From NCBI GenBank assembly GCA_040772905.1, contig JAXGXJ010000026.1, positions 1-52,652 on the forward strand: a stretch of DNA of 52,652 bases, given 5' to 3'. The stretch is from JAXGXJ01 sp040772905. Its GTDB lineage: Bacteria > Actinomycetota > Thermoleophilia > RBG-16-64-13. The position numbers were made by a program, and so were the translations under genes. Shown here piece by piece: positions 1-7,783 of this stretch. The notes below the pieces were generated by a model. The model saw only the letters and a list, made by a program, of their open reading frames with translations. It made no database searches and was not told the DNA's origin. Position 1 is the stretch's first letter. Each line of letters opens with the position of its first letter.

Positions 1-133
1 AGAGGACGTCATTCCCGACGCGAACAGCAAACAACTCCCTCTCCGCGAGCTTCCCCAAAAAGCCCGATCCCTTCAGGCGCTCGGCATATATGAAAAGTTC
101 TTCTGACAGGAGCCTTTTAGGCGTTTGGGTCAT
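1..133 (-). CDS. Unknown protein, N-terminal 44 residues only
   Basis: An open frame starts with ATG at 133 and runs off the left edge of the window. A strong ribosome binding site (GGGGAGG) lies five bases upstream on the minus strand, which supports a real start. The visible N-terminus is mixed polar and hydrophobic, begins MTQTPKRLLSEELF, and has no signal peptide or recognisable motif. I do not recognise the family. The next gene on the same strand starts 1 kb upstream and ends 235 bases away, so this gene probably has its own signals. Only the start is supported; function cannot be inferred. Confidence 0.55.
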   Translation of the reverse strand, partial: MTQTPKRLLSEELFIYAERLKGSGFLGKLAERELFAVRVGNDVL

Positions 134-367
134 ATTGCCTCCCCGATCACATGGTCCGCATTCAACCTGACTGCCACGTCTCAGTCACGTTCCTGATCAC
201 GCCCGCCGGGCTCCCTTTCCAGTCGCAGGCATGCCAAGTCAAACGTAAAATGTTCGGCGTATGCAAAGACGAAATGCGGCAGCGTACTCACCCCGCGCGA
301 AGAACGCGTGAGTTTGCCCGTTGCAGGCCAAAATGCGCGATGCTTTTTGTTCCGGACGCTCCGCTCA

Positions 368-1135
368 TCATTGGTGCTCCCAGTTCATTTCAATCATTTC
401 GTTTGGGGTATGTCCGTAGTTTTCCCAACTGCGGGTGTTGTTTTTGATGTCGCATAAAAGAGCCAACAATTCATTCATCCCATCAACGGTCAAAGTCAGT
501 CTATCCATGCGCTTGTGTATAAGAACGTTATCCACGGCCCTGATGACCTCTTCAACGTCAAAATCATCGTCGCTTATAACCGCCTTAATCTTGTCCGCGA
601 GTTTCTGTTGGCTGCTTTTCTTGTCGATCCCCCGCTTAGAAAGCCAAGTAAAAAGTGCTCCGCACTGCACGTATGGGTCATACTTGCCAATACCACCGTA
701 ACTAACAAACTCCGATAACTGCGGCTGGTACCTGGGTTTCCCTTCTCGGGCACGCAGCACAGCCGCGACTTCCGCCCAGTCCACCGTTTCCTTGCCATCC
801 CCCGATATGATAACAAAATCGCGAGACGTAAGATAATGCGTCCCGCGATATTCGATTAAGGCAACATAGTTTTGTGTTTTGGCGTTCATTTCGAGGTATC
901 TCATCACGTCGTCGGGCTGTATATCCTCCGGCATACGGATGTAGTCCGGGTTCTGCATGTACAATGTGTGTGCCATTGGCGGTGCCCCGACGCGATACTC
1001 ATTGGCGATTTTCGCAAGCTCCTCCAGCGCGACCAGACCGTATAGGTTTGTCGCAGCGACGGCGTAGATCGTCATCACATAAATTCCGTAATTAAAAGCA
1101 GCCTCGTTTTGCACGAGGTGAGAATTGTCTTTCAT
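368..1135 (-). CDS. Unknown 255-residue protein with a SEC-C-protein-like tail
   Basis: The start is ATG at 1135, preceded by GGAGCAG at good spacing. The protein is soluble, without signal peptide or membrane segments. Its last 25 residues contain N-N-T-R, then W-E-N, then G-H-T-P-N-E, which resembles the segment preceding the zinc-binding SEC-C motif in many Firmicutes SEC-C/YecA-type proteins. The cysteine-rich SEC-C zinc finger itself is absent, because the protein stops about ten residues later. That similarity is from memory and only moderate. It lies 29 bp downstream of a transposase on the same strand and near a toxin-antitoxin pair, so it sits in accessory DNA. Function is unknown. 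Confidence 0.7.
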   Translation of the reverse strand: MKDNSHLVQNEAAFNYGIYVMTIYAVAATNLYGLVALEELAKIANEYRVGAPPMAHTLYMQNPDYIRMPEDIQPDDVMRYLEMNAKTQNYVALIEYRGTHYLTSRDFVIISGDGKETVDWAEVAAVLRAREGKPRYQPQLSEFVSYGGIGKYDPYVQCGALFTWLSKRGIDKKSSQQKLADKIKAVISDDDFDVEEVIRAVDNVLIHKRMDRLTLTVDGMNELLALLCDIKNNTRSWENYGHTPNEMIEMNWEHQ

Positions 1136-1164
1136 ATCGTTTCTGCTCCGAATATCATTTGACC

Positions 1165-2340
1165 TCAGGCCGCGATCCCCATTCCCGCCAATACGTCAAT
1201 AGGGTTTCTCCCGTTCAAACACCGCTTCGAAAATTGGCGCGACTGTTCATCATAGACAGCAAGCTGGTGCCGGCCATCCTCAAGGCTTTCCATTTGCATG
1301 CAGTCGTAGAAGCGTTCCTGATCCAAACGGTGCTGCGATTCCACCTTGCCGTTTTGCCACGGCTTTCCGGGCTGGATGCGGTAGTATTTGATGCCTTCTG
1401 CCAATAGACGCATCTCGAACAGCGTCTCATGAGCGTCATGGTTCTTAAGATACTTGTTCGTAAACTCGCTGCCATTATCCGTCTTGACGCGTAGAATCTG
1501 AAACGGCGCGACCCTGATCAACTCGTCGAGGAAGCGAAATGCCGCCTGTTCGCACTGGGTATCAAACATCATCCGAAATGTCCACCGTGTGCACTCATCC
1601 ACGGCAGTATACTGATAGAACCTCTTCTTGAGAAGATCGTGCAAATCGACCTGCGCAATATCCTGGCGAAAAAGCAGATACTGCCGGATCGTCTCTCGAA
1701 TGCAATAGCGGATTGTTTTCTCCAAGTCGGGATAGTGCTCCATATCCGCATATAAACCGCGCAGCGTCTGATTGCATTCACAGATTGCGCGCCGCTGGAT
1801 TTGCTCTCTGAGCTCTTCTATGCGTTCTGGTTTCGAGCACGCCTCTGAAAAACAGGAAACGGGGACGTACTTCTTGTCAATTTGTACTTCGCCCGGCACC
1901 TTCGCTTGGTGGTAATGCTTGCGCTCTGTCTTTTTATCCGATGCGGCCATCTTCCTGTGGCAAGAACCAATCAGCTTATTCGCGATCTTCCGAAATGCTG
2001 CCCGAGAGCGCTTATCCCGAAACCGCTCATCCGCTTCATAGACTTCATGATATGTTGGTTCCAGCACATTGCGCTTGCGGGACGGAGCATTATACTTCAA
2101 AAGACTGACACATAATGCGTCTTTTTCATCATCTGAGACAGACATTTCTGTGGTTCTATTCTGATTCCGCCGTCTATCAATAAGGCTTTCCTCAGTCCCA
2201 ACATAACGGCGCTTCCACTTGCGTATTGTCTGGTCTGTAACCCCGAAATGTTCTGCCGTCTCCCTCGTCGAGTGCGTCTCAAAGAACGACAACATTTGCT
2301 TTCGAACCTGAATTTCATCTACTGCTGCCGTTCTTGTCAT
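1165..2340 (-). CDS. DDE (rve-fold) transposase, IS481/IS3-superfamily-like
   Basis: This 391-residue protein starts at ATG 2340 behind GGAGCGAGAG. Residues about 24-45 form a helix-turn-helix (R-E-T-A-E-H-F-G-V then T-I-R-K-W-K-R-R). The integrase core shows the three catalytic acids: D155 in V-Q-I-D-K-K-Y, D288 in K-T-D-N-G-S-E-F, and E334 in W-Q-N-G-K-V-E-S. The first two aspartates are about 133 residues apart because about 75 residues (162-240, mostly helical) are inserted before the Y-T-A-V-D-E-C-T-R-W strand; ordinary rve transposases have roughly half that spacing. I could not find convincing terminal inverted repeats by eye. The frame is intact, so the enzyme may be active. It separates HepT/MntA from the 255-residue unknown gene. 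Confidence 0.85.
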   Translation of the reverse strand: MTRTAAVDEIQVRKQMLSFFETHSTRETAEHFGVTDQTIRKWKRRYVGTEESLIDRRRNQNRTTEMSVSDDEKDALCVSLLKYNAPSRKRNVLEPTYHEVYEADERFRDKRSRAAFRKIANKLIGSCHRKMAASDKKTERKHYHQAKVPGEVQIDKKYVPVSCFSEACSKPERIEELREQIQRRAICECNQTLRGLYADMEHYPDLEKTIRYCIRETIRQYLLFRQDIAQVDLHDLLKKRFYQYTAVDECTRWTFRMMFDTQCEQAAFRFLDELIRVAPFQILRVKTDNGSEFTNKYLKNHDAHETLFEMRLLAEGIKYYRIQPGKPWQNGKVESQHRLDQERFYDCMQMESLEDGRHQLAVYDEQSRQFSKRCLNGRNPIDVLAGMGIAA

Positions 2341-2370
2341 CTCTCGCTCCGCGTAAATCTTCCTTGTAGA

Positions 2371-2706
2371 CTACTCCAGTATCATTTCTCGGATTGCGTC
2401 TTTGAGCTGCGGTATATCCTCGACCGCGGTCGTGTACACGTCTTCCATTTTTAAAGTCTGGTATTTGTGCGCCGTGATATCGCGCATGCCCGCGATGTTC
2501 CGCCATGGTATATCTCGGCGCGTCGACGTCAAATCTGATGACAGGTTCTTCACGAGTTCACCGATATTGACTAGCGTCATGCAAACCGCCCGTTTTGTAC
2601 GTTCATCCGCCAAGAATGCCTCTTTATCAAATCCCGCGAGCAAATCCCGCACAATCTCGCATTCTGACAAAACCTTCTTCAGTATCGTTCTGTCTCTATT
2701 GTCCAT
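2371..2706 (-). CDS. hepT: HepT-like HEPN ribonuclease toxin (DUF86)
   Basis: The protein of 111 residues begins M-D-N-R-D at 2706. A longer in-frame start at 2733 is less likely because family members begin near this point. It carries the HEPN R-x4-H-x-Y motif as R75-D-I-T-A-H80-K-Y82, the catalytic RNase and AMPylation site in the known family. The N-terminal helices and the motif N-I-G-E at 47-50 are also typical of DUF86. The start lies inside the last codons of the nucleotidyltransferase gene (11-nt overlap), the usual translational coupling for this pair. In the known HepT/MntA systems the toxin cleaves tRNA or mRNA until its tyrosine is adenylylated by MntA. The catalytic residues are present, so it should be functional. 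Confidence 0.88.
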   Translation of the reverse strand: MDNRDRTILKKVLSECEIVRDLLAGFDKEAFLADERTKRAVCMTLVNIGELVKNLSSDLTSTRRDIPWRNIAGMRDITAHKYQTLKMEDVYTTAVEDIPQLKDAIREMILE

Positions 2707-2983
2707 AGACTGACATTGTCCTTCCGGGAGCAATCATCGCGTCCGGGTTTAGGGGGCCATGAATTACATCTACAGGACGCCCGAGCCGTTCTTCAAGATC
2801 GTATCGAAGGCCATTCAACGTAAACAACGACACGCTTGACTTATCAAATTCTACAATCAGATCTACATCGCTTGACGATGTAGCGCGACCCTCCGCATAT
2901 GAGCCGAAAAGCAAGGCGCGCCTTACACCATACGCAGCTCCTACATCCTGGACAGCCTTTTCGATATCGTGAAGCGTCAGCAC
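2696..2983 (-). CDS. mntA: MntA-like minimal nucleotidyltransferase antitoxin
   Basis: This 95-residue protein has the minimal nucleotidyltransferase signature G27-S28-x10-D39-V-D41 (GSYAEGR then SSSDVDL), so the metal-binding aspartates are intact. It starts with GTG at 2983 behind a G-rich tract. In characterised type VII toxin-antitoxin modules this enzyme AMPylates the HEPN toxin at the tyrosine of its R-x4-H-x-Y motif and neutralises it. The gene precedes and overlaps the HepT gene by 11 nt, which fixes both the pair and the order. The module lies between the transposase and the end of the polysaccharide locus, consistent with an accessory or addiction element. Alternative roles in phage defence are known for related pairs. 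Confidence 0.88.
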   Translation of the reverse strand: MLTLHDIEKAVQDVGAAYGVRRALLFGSYAEGRATSSSDVDLIVEFDKSSVSLFTLNGLRYDLEERLGRPVDVIHGPLNPDAMIAPGRTMSVYGQ

Positions 2984-3194
2984 AGGAGCCCCCCCTCTCC
3001 GCCTTTATACTACCACGCGACCCGCAAATTATCAAGCACGTCGCACCACTGGCGCGTAAGCTCTGCAAGAAGCGCCAAAATAATTCAATAATTTGCAATA
3101 GCCTGTTTATCTTTTGACAATTTATTTGATTCGTCTGCCATTATTACTGCCGCAGGAGTGTAATCTCCATCCATATCCACGTAACATTGTGAAA

Positions 3195-3344
3195 TCAATC
3201 CGCAACATAGACGATGCGATATGGGGTATCTACCATTCGGATCACCGCGCTACCGAGGTTCGTCGCCCCTTTTGAGCTTAAGTTGATGACATTGAGCTGT
3301 TTCCGGAACGCCGCCCGTTCTGGGGTCATTTCCCGTTTTCCCAT
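3195..3344 (-). CDS. Possible small protein, 49 residues
   Basis: The frame starts with ATG at 3344, preceded by GGAGG and GAGG on the minus strand, and stops with TGA at 3195. The product begins MGKREMTPERAAFRKQ and ends in a basic-hydrophobic segment with no membrane helix. I do not recognise it. It is supported only by the ribosome binding site and reasonable composition. It could equally be a remnant of a larger gene disrupted by mobile elements. Confidence 0.3.
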   Translation of the reverse strand: MGKREMTPERAAFRKQLNVINLSSKGATNLGSAVIRMVDTPYRIVYVAD

Positions 3345-3523
3345 GCCTCGAACCTCCATGCTGCTTTATCCTACCACAGCTTCGAGGTTTACACAAAGTT
3401 CGGGACGGTCTCACGCGGTACCGAGGACTGACCAAACAGATTGCGGCACTGAACATGCGGTTTATACTGGCAAATCTCATATTGGCTGACAGGCCGTCTC
3501 TGGCAGCCTGATTTCCTGTCTCT

Positions 3524-3545
3524 CTATGCCCCCAAAAGGGCATAG
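3524..3545 (-). terminator. Stem-loop downstream of gmhA
   Basis: An 8-bp perfect stem (ctatgccc at 3524-3531 and gggcatag at 3538-3545) with a six-base loop lies about 85 bp beyond the gmhA stop, at the end of the 26-kb glycan locus. No T-run follows on the minus strand, so it is a weak candidate for the operon's terminator or a 3'-end processing hairpin. Confidence 0.35.
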
Positions 3546-3628
3546 GGGATAGAGATAATGCGTTTATTTGCCCGCAGCCTGGCAGAATTGACAATTGCGC
3601 GGTGTTGCCATAATGTCTCAAAAGGTTT

Positions 3629-4279
3629 TCACTCACCAAAGAACCGTTCTTCCAACATCAAACACAAGCAATGGTAGAGCGGCAAGTGATATTCCTGAAT
3701 CATATAGGTACGCGTCTGAGGCGCCTTTACACATATGTCGGCCATATCAGATAGTTTACTATCTTTGGCCCCAGTCAGACCGATCACCTTCATTCCTTTA
3801 GCCTTTGCTACAGTTGCTGCATATAGAATATTCTTGCTATTACCTGATGTAGATATTCCTAGGAACACGTCTCCTTCTTGTCCGTAACCATTGACCTGCT
3901 GAGCAAAGCAGAGTAGTGGCTCACAGTCGTTCATATACGCAGTAGACAAAGCCAAATGACCATCCAGAGCAATCGCAGGCATCGCGCCCTGCAGATTTTC
4001 TGCCAGTACTGCACCGAGTTCCGCATTTACAGCGATCAGCTTCTCTGCATACTCACGCTTGGGCTTGCGTGCTTTCTCAAAGCCTTTCATCAGTTCACCG
4101 ACGATGTGCTCAGCATCTGCCGCGGATCCACCATTACCCGCTACCAGCAACTTGCCTCCATTCGCAAAACTATCTGCTATTGCTTCGTAAGCCTTCAACA
4201 GCTCCTCTTTTACTTCTTCAAGTACGGGATAGCGTTCAACCAGCAAATTGAGATGAGCCATAATCTTCTCGTTGTTCAT
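3629..4279 (-). CDS. gmhA: Phosphoheptose isomerase (sedoheptulose-7-phosphate isomerase)
   Basis: This SIS-domain protein of 216 residues converts sedoheptulose 7-phosphate to D-glycero-D-manno-heptose 7-phosphate, the first step of nucleotide-activated heptose synthesis. The start at 4279 (M-N-N-E-K-I-M) was chosen over 4321 because AAGGTGG lies 11 bases before it and the upstream extension is not family-like. The sequence shows the phosphate-binding G-N-G-G-S-A-A-D-A-E-H segment at 49-59, the conserved E62, S-T-S-G-N-S at 143-148, and H198 in Q-E-Y-H-L-P. E62 and H198 correspond to the catalytic Glu and His of E. coli GmhA. It is the last gene of the heptose cassette, 32 bp after the HddC-GmhB fusion. 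Length and residues fit an active enzyme. Confidence 0.93.
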   Translation of the reverse strand: MNNEKIMAHLNLLVERYPVLEEVKEELLKAYEAIADSFANGGKLLVAGNGGSAADAEHIVGELMKGFEKARKPKREYAEKLIAVNAELGAVLAENLQGAMPAIALDGHLALSTAYMNDCEPLLCFAQQVNGYGQEGDVFLGISTSGNSKNILYAATVAKAKGMKVIGLTGAKDSKLSDMADICVKAPQTRTYMIQEYHLPLYHCLCLMLEERFFGE

Positions 4280-4311
4280 ATCAATGCATCCACCTTGCTT
4301 ATACAGATAAC

Positions 4312-5607
4312 CTAAATGCACTTCTTAACAAATTCGAGAACCGATGTTGCCACAATGTCTGCATCAAATTCATTGCCCGCGTTTTCCGAAATATGCACTG
4401 TCTTGCATCCCGCTGCTCTTCCCGCGCCTATGTCATGTTTGTCATCACCAACCATCCATGACTGACTCAGGTCGATATTGAAATCACGTGCAGCCTGAAA
4501 CAGCATGCCTGGCTTAGGCTTTCGACAATTGCATTCGACTTTGTACTCAGCGCGTTCACCTTCAAAACCACGCTCCGGATGATGCGGACAATAATAGATC
4601 GCATCCAGATAGGCTCCTTCTGCCCCCAACAGCGTTTCCATCTTTCGGTGGATCTCAGCCAATCCATCCGGCGTGACTTCTCCGCGCGCGATCACGGGCT
4701 GGTTTGTTGCAACAATCGCCAGATAGCCGGAGTTGTTGATCATTCTGATAGCCTCCGCTACTCCCGGCAGCAACTCAAACTCATCAATATCGCGCAGGAA
4801 GCCAACATACCTGTTGATTGTACCATCTCGATCTAGAAAGATTGCCTTTTGCTTGTTCATAAGATTCTTCGCCTTTACACGTCCGGCTGCAAAGTCGGCG
4901 CACACTGCTTGATATCGATCCGGCGTACCCATGTCCTTCACATATTCAGGGCTGTGGTATGCGAACATCTTTCCCGTCCCCGCCAACGGCTTTAACAATT
5001 GACGGTCAAGATCAATCTTCGGCGTGTCAATGGTCTGCTCTAAGACCTTAGGCGAAAGAATATGCAGCCCCGCATTCACACAGTTCCGATAATACCCATG
5101 GCGTTCATCTTCTTTTGACAGCCATTTCAAAACGGCGTCATTCTCATCAGTCACGATGAGAGCACTGTCATATGGATGACTGTTCGGATGCGTAAACAGG
5201 GTAACAAGCCCGCTCTTTTCTTTGTGATAAGCGACAAAGCGGTGAAAATCCACATCAAATACTGAATCTGCGTTCAACAGCAGGAAGTCATCCGTCAGCT
5301 TATCCTTGATTTTATATAGAGCGCCCGCATTTCCCAGCGGTATCTTTTCATCATAATACTCTATGTGAATACCAAAGGGTTTTCCCGTTGCAGGAGAAAT
5401 CTTACTGCCGTCACCAAAGTAGTCCATGATGATATGGCCCAAATGGTTCACGGTTATAATGATATCCGTGAATCCCTGATTTCTGAGACACTCCAACTCA
5501 TGCTCCAGCACAGGCTTTCCATGAATGCTGATCATCGGCTTCGGGACATCGCTTGCCACGGAAGAAATTCTGGTTCCTCGGCCACCGGCCATAATGACAA
5601 CCTTCAT
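4312..5607 (-). CDS. Bifunctional heptose-1-phosphate guanylyltransferase / heptose-bisphosphate phosphatase
   Basis: A 431-residue fusion. Residues 1 to about 245 are a sugar-phosphate nucleotidyltransferase of the HddC/RmlA type, with G-G-R-G-T-R at 8-13, V-P-K-P-M at 21-25 and L-N-A-D-S at 111-115. Residues about 252-431 are a HAD phosphatase of the GmhB/HisB type: L-D-R-D-G-T at 258-263, T-N-Q-P at 301-304, the zinc-loop residues C340-P-H-H343 with C359 and C361, and G-D-D-K-H-D at 387-392. The phosphatase half would remove the 7-phosphate from heptose 1,7-bisphosphate; the other half would add GMP to give GDP-heptose. In most bacteria these are two separate genes. It sits between hddA (18 bp) and gmhA. 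The alpha (GDP) rather than beta (ADP) branch is inferred from the hddA neighbour; assays would settle the nucleotide. Confidence 0.9.
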   Translation of the reverse strand: MKVVIMAGGRGTRISSVASDVPKPMISIHGKPVLEHELECLRNQGFTDIIITVNHLGHIIMDYFGDGSKISPATGKPFGIHIEYYDEKIPLGNAGALYKIKDKLTDDFLLLNADSVFDVDFHRFVAYHKEKSGLVTLFTHPNSHPYDSALIVTDENDAVLKWLSKEDERHGYYRNCVNAGLHILSPKVLEQTIDTPKIDLDRQLLKPLAGTGKMFAYHSPEYVKDMGTPDRYQAVCADFAAGRVKAKNLMNKQKAIFLDRDGTINRYVGFLRDIDEFELLPGVAEAIRMINNSGYLAIVATNQPVIARGEVTPDGLAEIHRKMETLLGAEGAYLDAIYYCPHHPERGFEGERAEYKVECNCRKPKPGMLFQAARDFNIDLSQSWMVGDDKHDIGAGRAAGCKTVHISENAGNEFDADIVATSVLEFVKKCI

Positions 5608-5625
5608 TTTCTTAACTCCTCGAAA

Positions 5626-6627
5626 TCAGGCGCGAGGCTCATAACTTTCGGGGGTATAGTGTATCACCCGCGTGCCGCCATTCTCAAACTCAAACGGAAC
5701 GCGCATCAGTCCGCTCATAGCCGCCTTGACCGCTTCCTGCTTTTCCGGCTGAACATAGAATACGAGGAAACCACCGCCACCTGCGCCCAGAAGCTTTCCG
5801 CCTAACGCGCCTGCATCAAATGCCTGCTGATACAATGCATCTATGCTGTCCGTTGATATTTGGGAACCTGTCTGGCGCTTGAGCTTCCATGTTGTATCCA
5901 ATAACCGACCGAAATCATCCAGATCTGCACCTTTACTTGTCAAGACCTTTTCAGCGTCATCTACCAGCGTCAACATCTGTCTGAGCTGTTGTTTTTTCTC
6001 ACTTGCCGTAACATTGTTTACCTTCTGCATTTCAGACGAAAAACGAGTAAAGCCGGTAAAATACATCAGGAGATTATCGTTAAGCCTCTTCTTTCTCTCA
6101 GGCGAAATAATGAGCGGCAAAACTTCGTAGTCGTTTCCACTAAAGTTGATGCGATTAAACCCACCAAAAGCGGCTGCAATCTGATCTTGCCATCCTCCCG
6201 CTTCCTGACACAGCTCGCGCTCCAGGTAAATCGCCTCATCCGCCAGCTTGCGCTTATCGGCGTATTTGCCTTTGAGCGCATAAAACGCGTTAAGCATGCC
6301 CACGGCGAAAGTGCTGCTTGTTCCCAGCCCGCTACGGGCGGGAAGGTCCGCTTCGTATGTCAGGCGGATTTCGTGCATGTCCAGCATCTTCATGGCGTTG
6401 CGTATTGCCGGATGTTCTATAGCCGCTATATCAGTTACGCGCTCTATGCGCGAATAGGACAGTTCAGTGGAGTAGTCAAAGAAACGCGGCAGATGGCGGA
6501 CATTGACATAGCAATACTTGTCAAATGTAGTCGATAAGACAGCGCCGCCATATTCATTGAAAAATGCGGGCATATCGGTGCCGCCACCAAAGAACGACAT
6601 GCGGAAAGGTGTCTTAGTTATGATCAT
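5626..6627 (-). CDS. hddA: D-glycero-alpha-D-manno-heptose-7-phosphate 1-kinase (GHMP family)
   Basis: This 333-residue GHMP kinase phosphorylates heptose 7-phosphate at C1. It opens M-I-I-T-K-T-P-F-R-M-S-F-F-G-G-G-T-D, the substrate-binding N-terminus typical of HddA and related kinases. The ATP-binding GHMP motif L-P-A-R-S-G-L-G-T-S-S is at 95-105, and a glycine-rich C-terminal motif (G-G-K-L-L-G-A-G-G-G-G-F) is near residue 280. Fucokinase-type enzymes share this fold, but the neighbouring gmhA and fused HddC-GmhB make heptose the best substrate. It follows the iron-sulfur protein gene by 10 bp, so it is part of the same transcript. Cytosolic, intact, usual length. Confidence 0.92.
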   Translation of the reverse strand: MIITKTPFRMSFFGGGTDMPAFFNEYGGAVLSTTFDKYCYVNVRHLPRFFDYSTELSYSRIERVTDIAAIEHPAIRNAMKMLDMHEIRLTYEADLPARSGLGTSSTFAVGMLNAFYALKGKYADKRKLADEAIYLERELCQEAGGWQDQIAAAFGGFNRINFSGNDYEVLPLIISPERKKRLNDNLLMYFTGFTRFSSEMQKVNNVTASEKKQQLRQMLTLVDDAEKVLTSKGADLDDFGRLLDTTWKLKRQTGSQISTDSIDALYQQAFDAGALGGKLLGAGGGGFLVFYVQPEKQEAVKAAMSGLMRVPFEFENGGTRVIHYTPESYEPRA

Positions 6628-6637
6628 CGCTCGTTCC

Positions 6638-7783
6638 TCAATTCTTATTCATTACTTTTTTTACATTGTATTTCAACCAATAGAGTTTGCCCATACATGC
6701 ATATATGGCTTGCATATACCCCCTTTTATGATACACCGTCCAGAATTTTGTACGTTCCTTGCTTTGCTTACTAGGTTCTTTAAGCGGTGGCTGCATAACG
6801 TCTTCAATCCGAAGCTCCACCAACTTCATGGCCGCTCGAACACTTTCAAAATAACCCGCCCCCTTAGAGGTATTGATCAATATGAGCGAAGCCCCCTCCG
6901 CGCTGCCAAAGTCTGGACAGATGCGGTCGATTCCACGACAGTCGCCAATGGTGATGTCACCTGTTCGGGCCAAACATGAATACTGGCAGTGATGACAAGA
7001 TGGCTTAGTAACCAGCTTAGCATAATAGACCGTTCGCCACAAATCCGAATAGGCGTTGGAATGATACGCCTTTCCGTTGCTCAAATAAGCGATCTCTCTA
7101 TGTACATGCCACGACCATTCTTTCGGGCGGAAACTATAATCCACAACTCGAGCATGCGCTTTCTTTTCAAGCATTTTAATATGATCTGCAAAAATTAGTG
7201 GACTCGGGGTTCCGTGACAAATCAAATCTATGCAGAGTAAATTGTCCGTTTTCCCGCGGAGGAAGCGGATCAAGCCATCCACTTGGCAAGGCGTTCCGGT
7301 AAAGAGCACCTCTTTTTCTTCCTTCAAATCCTGTTTTACACACTGGTATGTATTTCCAATATCGCTTTGGACATACTTAGACCCCTTCATTCGATCTCGT
7401 TCAGATGCTTTCGTTGCACGAACATGACGGACAATCATATTCTCGTCGAAAGCCGCACCATAAACAACGCCGCCTTCTGCCAATACTGCATCCGAAACTG
7501 CGGTAAAGAATCCTCCGCTTGCACTTGTTTGAAGTACGCTTTTGTCATGATGCTGGATTGCATACACATGCTGAACCGTACTCTCCGCATTTGTTTTCCG
7601 ATTCAATGCCGGACAAACCTTTTCACATAAACCGCATCCTACGCATTTTGATTCATCAATGTGCGGATACAGGAACCCTTCTTTATCTGCCTCCATTTGA
7701 ATGGCACTGTAGCCGCAAACGGAAGCACATGCTGAACAGCCATAACACTGTTCCCTTTTTACATCGTTCAACATCAATCTCAC
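6638..7783 (-). CDS. F420-hydrogenase beta-subunit-like iron-sulfur protein (first copy)
   Basis: A protein of 381 residues from a GTG at 7783 that overlaps the upstream flippase stop by four bases (GTGA); ATG at 7774 is an alternative start. The N-terminus is a double [4Fe-4S] ferredoxin domain with C13-x2-C16-x2-C19-x3-C23 and C47-x2-C50-x2-C53-x3-C57. The remainder matches the FrhB/FdhB family: F-T-G-T-P-C-Q-V near 161-168, I-C-H-G-T-P-S-P, and a later C-H-H-C-Q-Y-S-C followed by T-I-G-D. In coenzyme F420-dependent enzymes this fold binds flavin and moves electrons; in glycan loci of anaerobes its substrate is not established. It lies between Wzx and hddA, two genes after a pyruvyl transferase. 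A role in redox modification of a sugar is inference. Confidence 0.85.
   Translation of the reverse strand: MRLMLNDVKREQCYGCSACASVCGYSAIQMEADKEGFLYPHIDESKCVGCGLCEKVCPALNRKTNAESTVQHVYAIQHHDKSVLQTSASGGFFTAVSDAVLAEGGVVYGAAFDENMIVRHVRATKASERDRMKGSKYVQSDIGNTYQCVKQDLKEEKEVLFTGTPCQVDGLIRFLRGKTDNLLCIDLICHGTPSPLIFADHIKMLEKKAHARVVDYSFRPKEWSWHVHREIAYLSNGKAYHSNAYSDLWRTVYYAKLVTKPSCHHCQYSCLARTGDITIGDCRGIDRICPDFGSAEGASLILINTSKGAGYFESVRAAMKLVELRIEDVMQPPLKEPSKQSKERTKFWTVYHKRGYMQAIYACMGKLYWLKYNVKKVMNKN

Larger units (their letters stand above)
2984..3628. other. Intergenic region with one possible small gene
   Basis: This 645-bp gap lies between the toxin-antitoxin module and gmhA. It holds one small open frame with a good ribosome binding site (3195-3344, listed separately) and a stem-loop at 3524-3545. 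The longer open frames that cross it (3214-3489 plus, 3250-3639 minus) lack ribosome binding sites and look like chance frames. About 150 bp around 3070-3190 are A+T-rich, without any recognisable site. Confidence 0.5.

Noticed and set aside
3250..3639. 129-residue frame on the minus strand after gmhA
   Set aside because: No ribosome binding site, no family resemblance, and it overlaps the gmhA stop and a small frame with a better signal.
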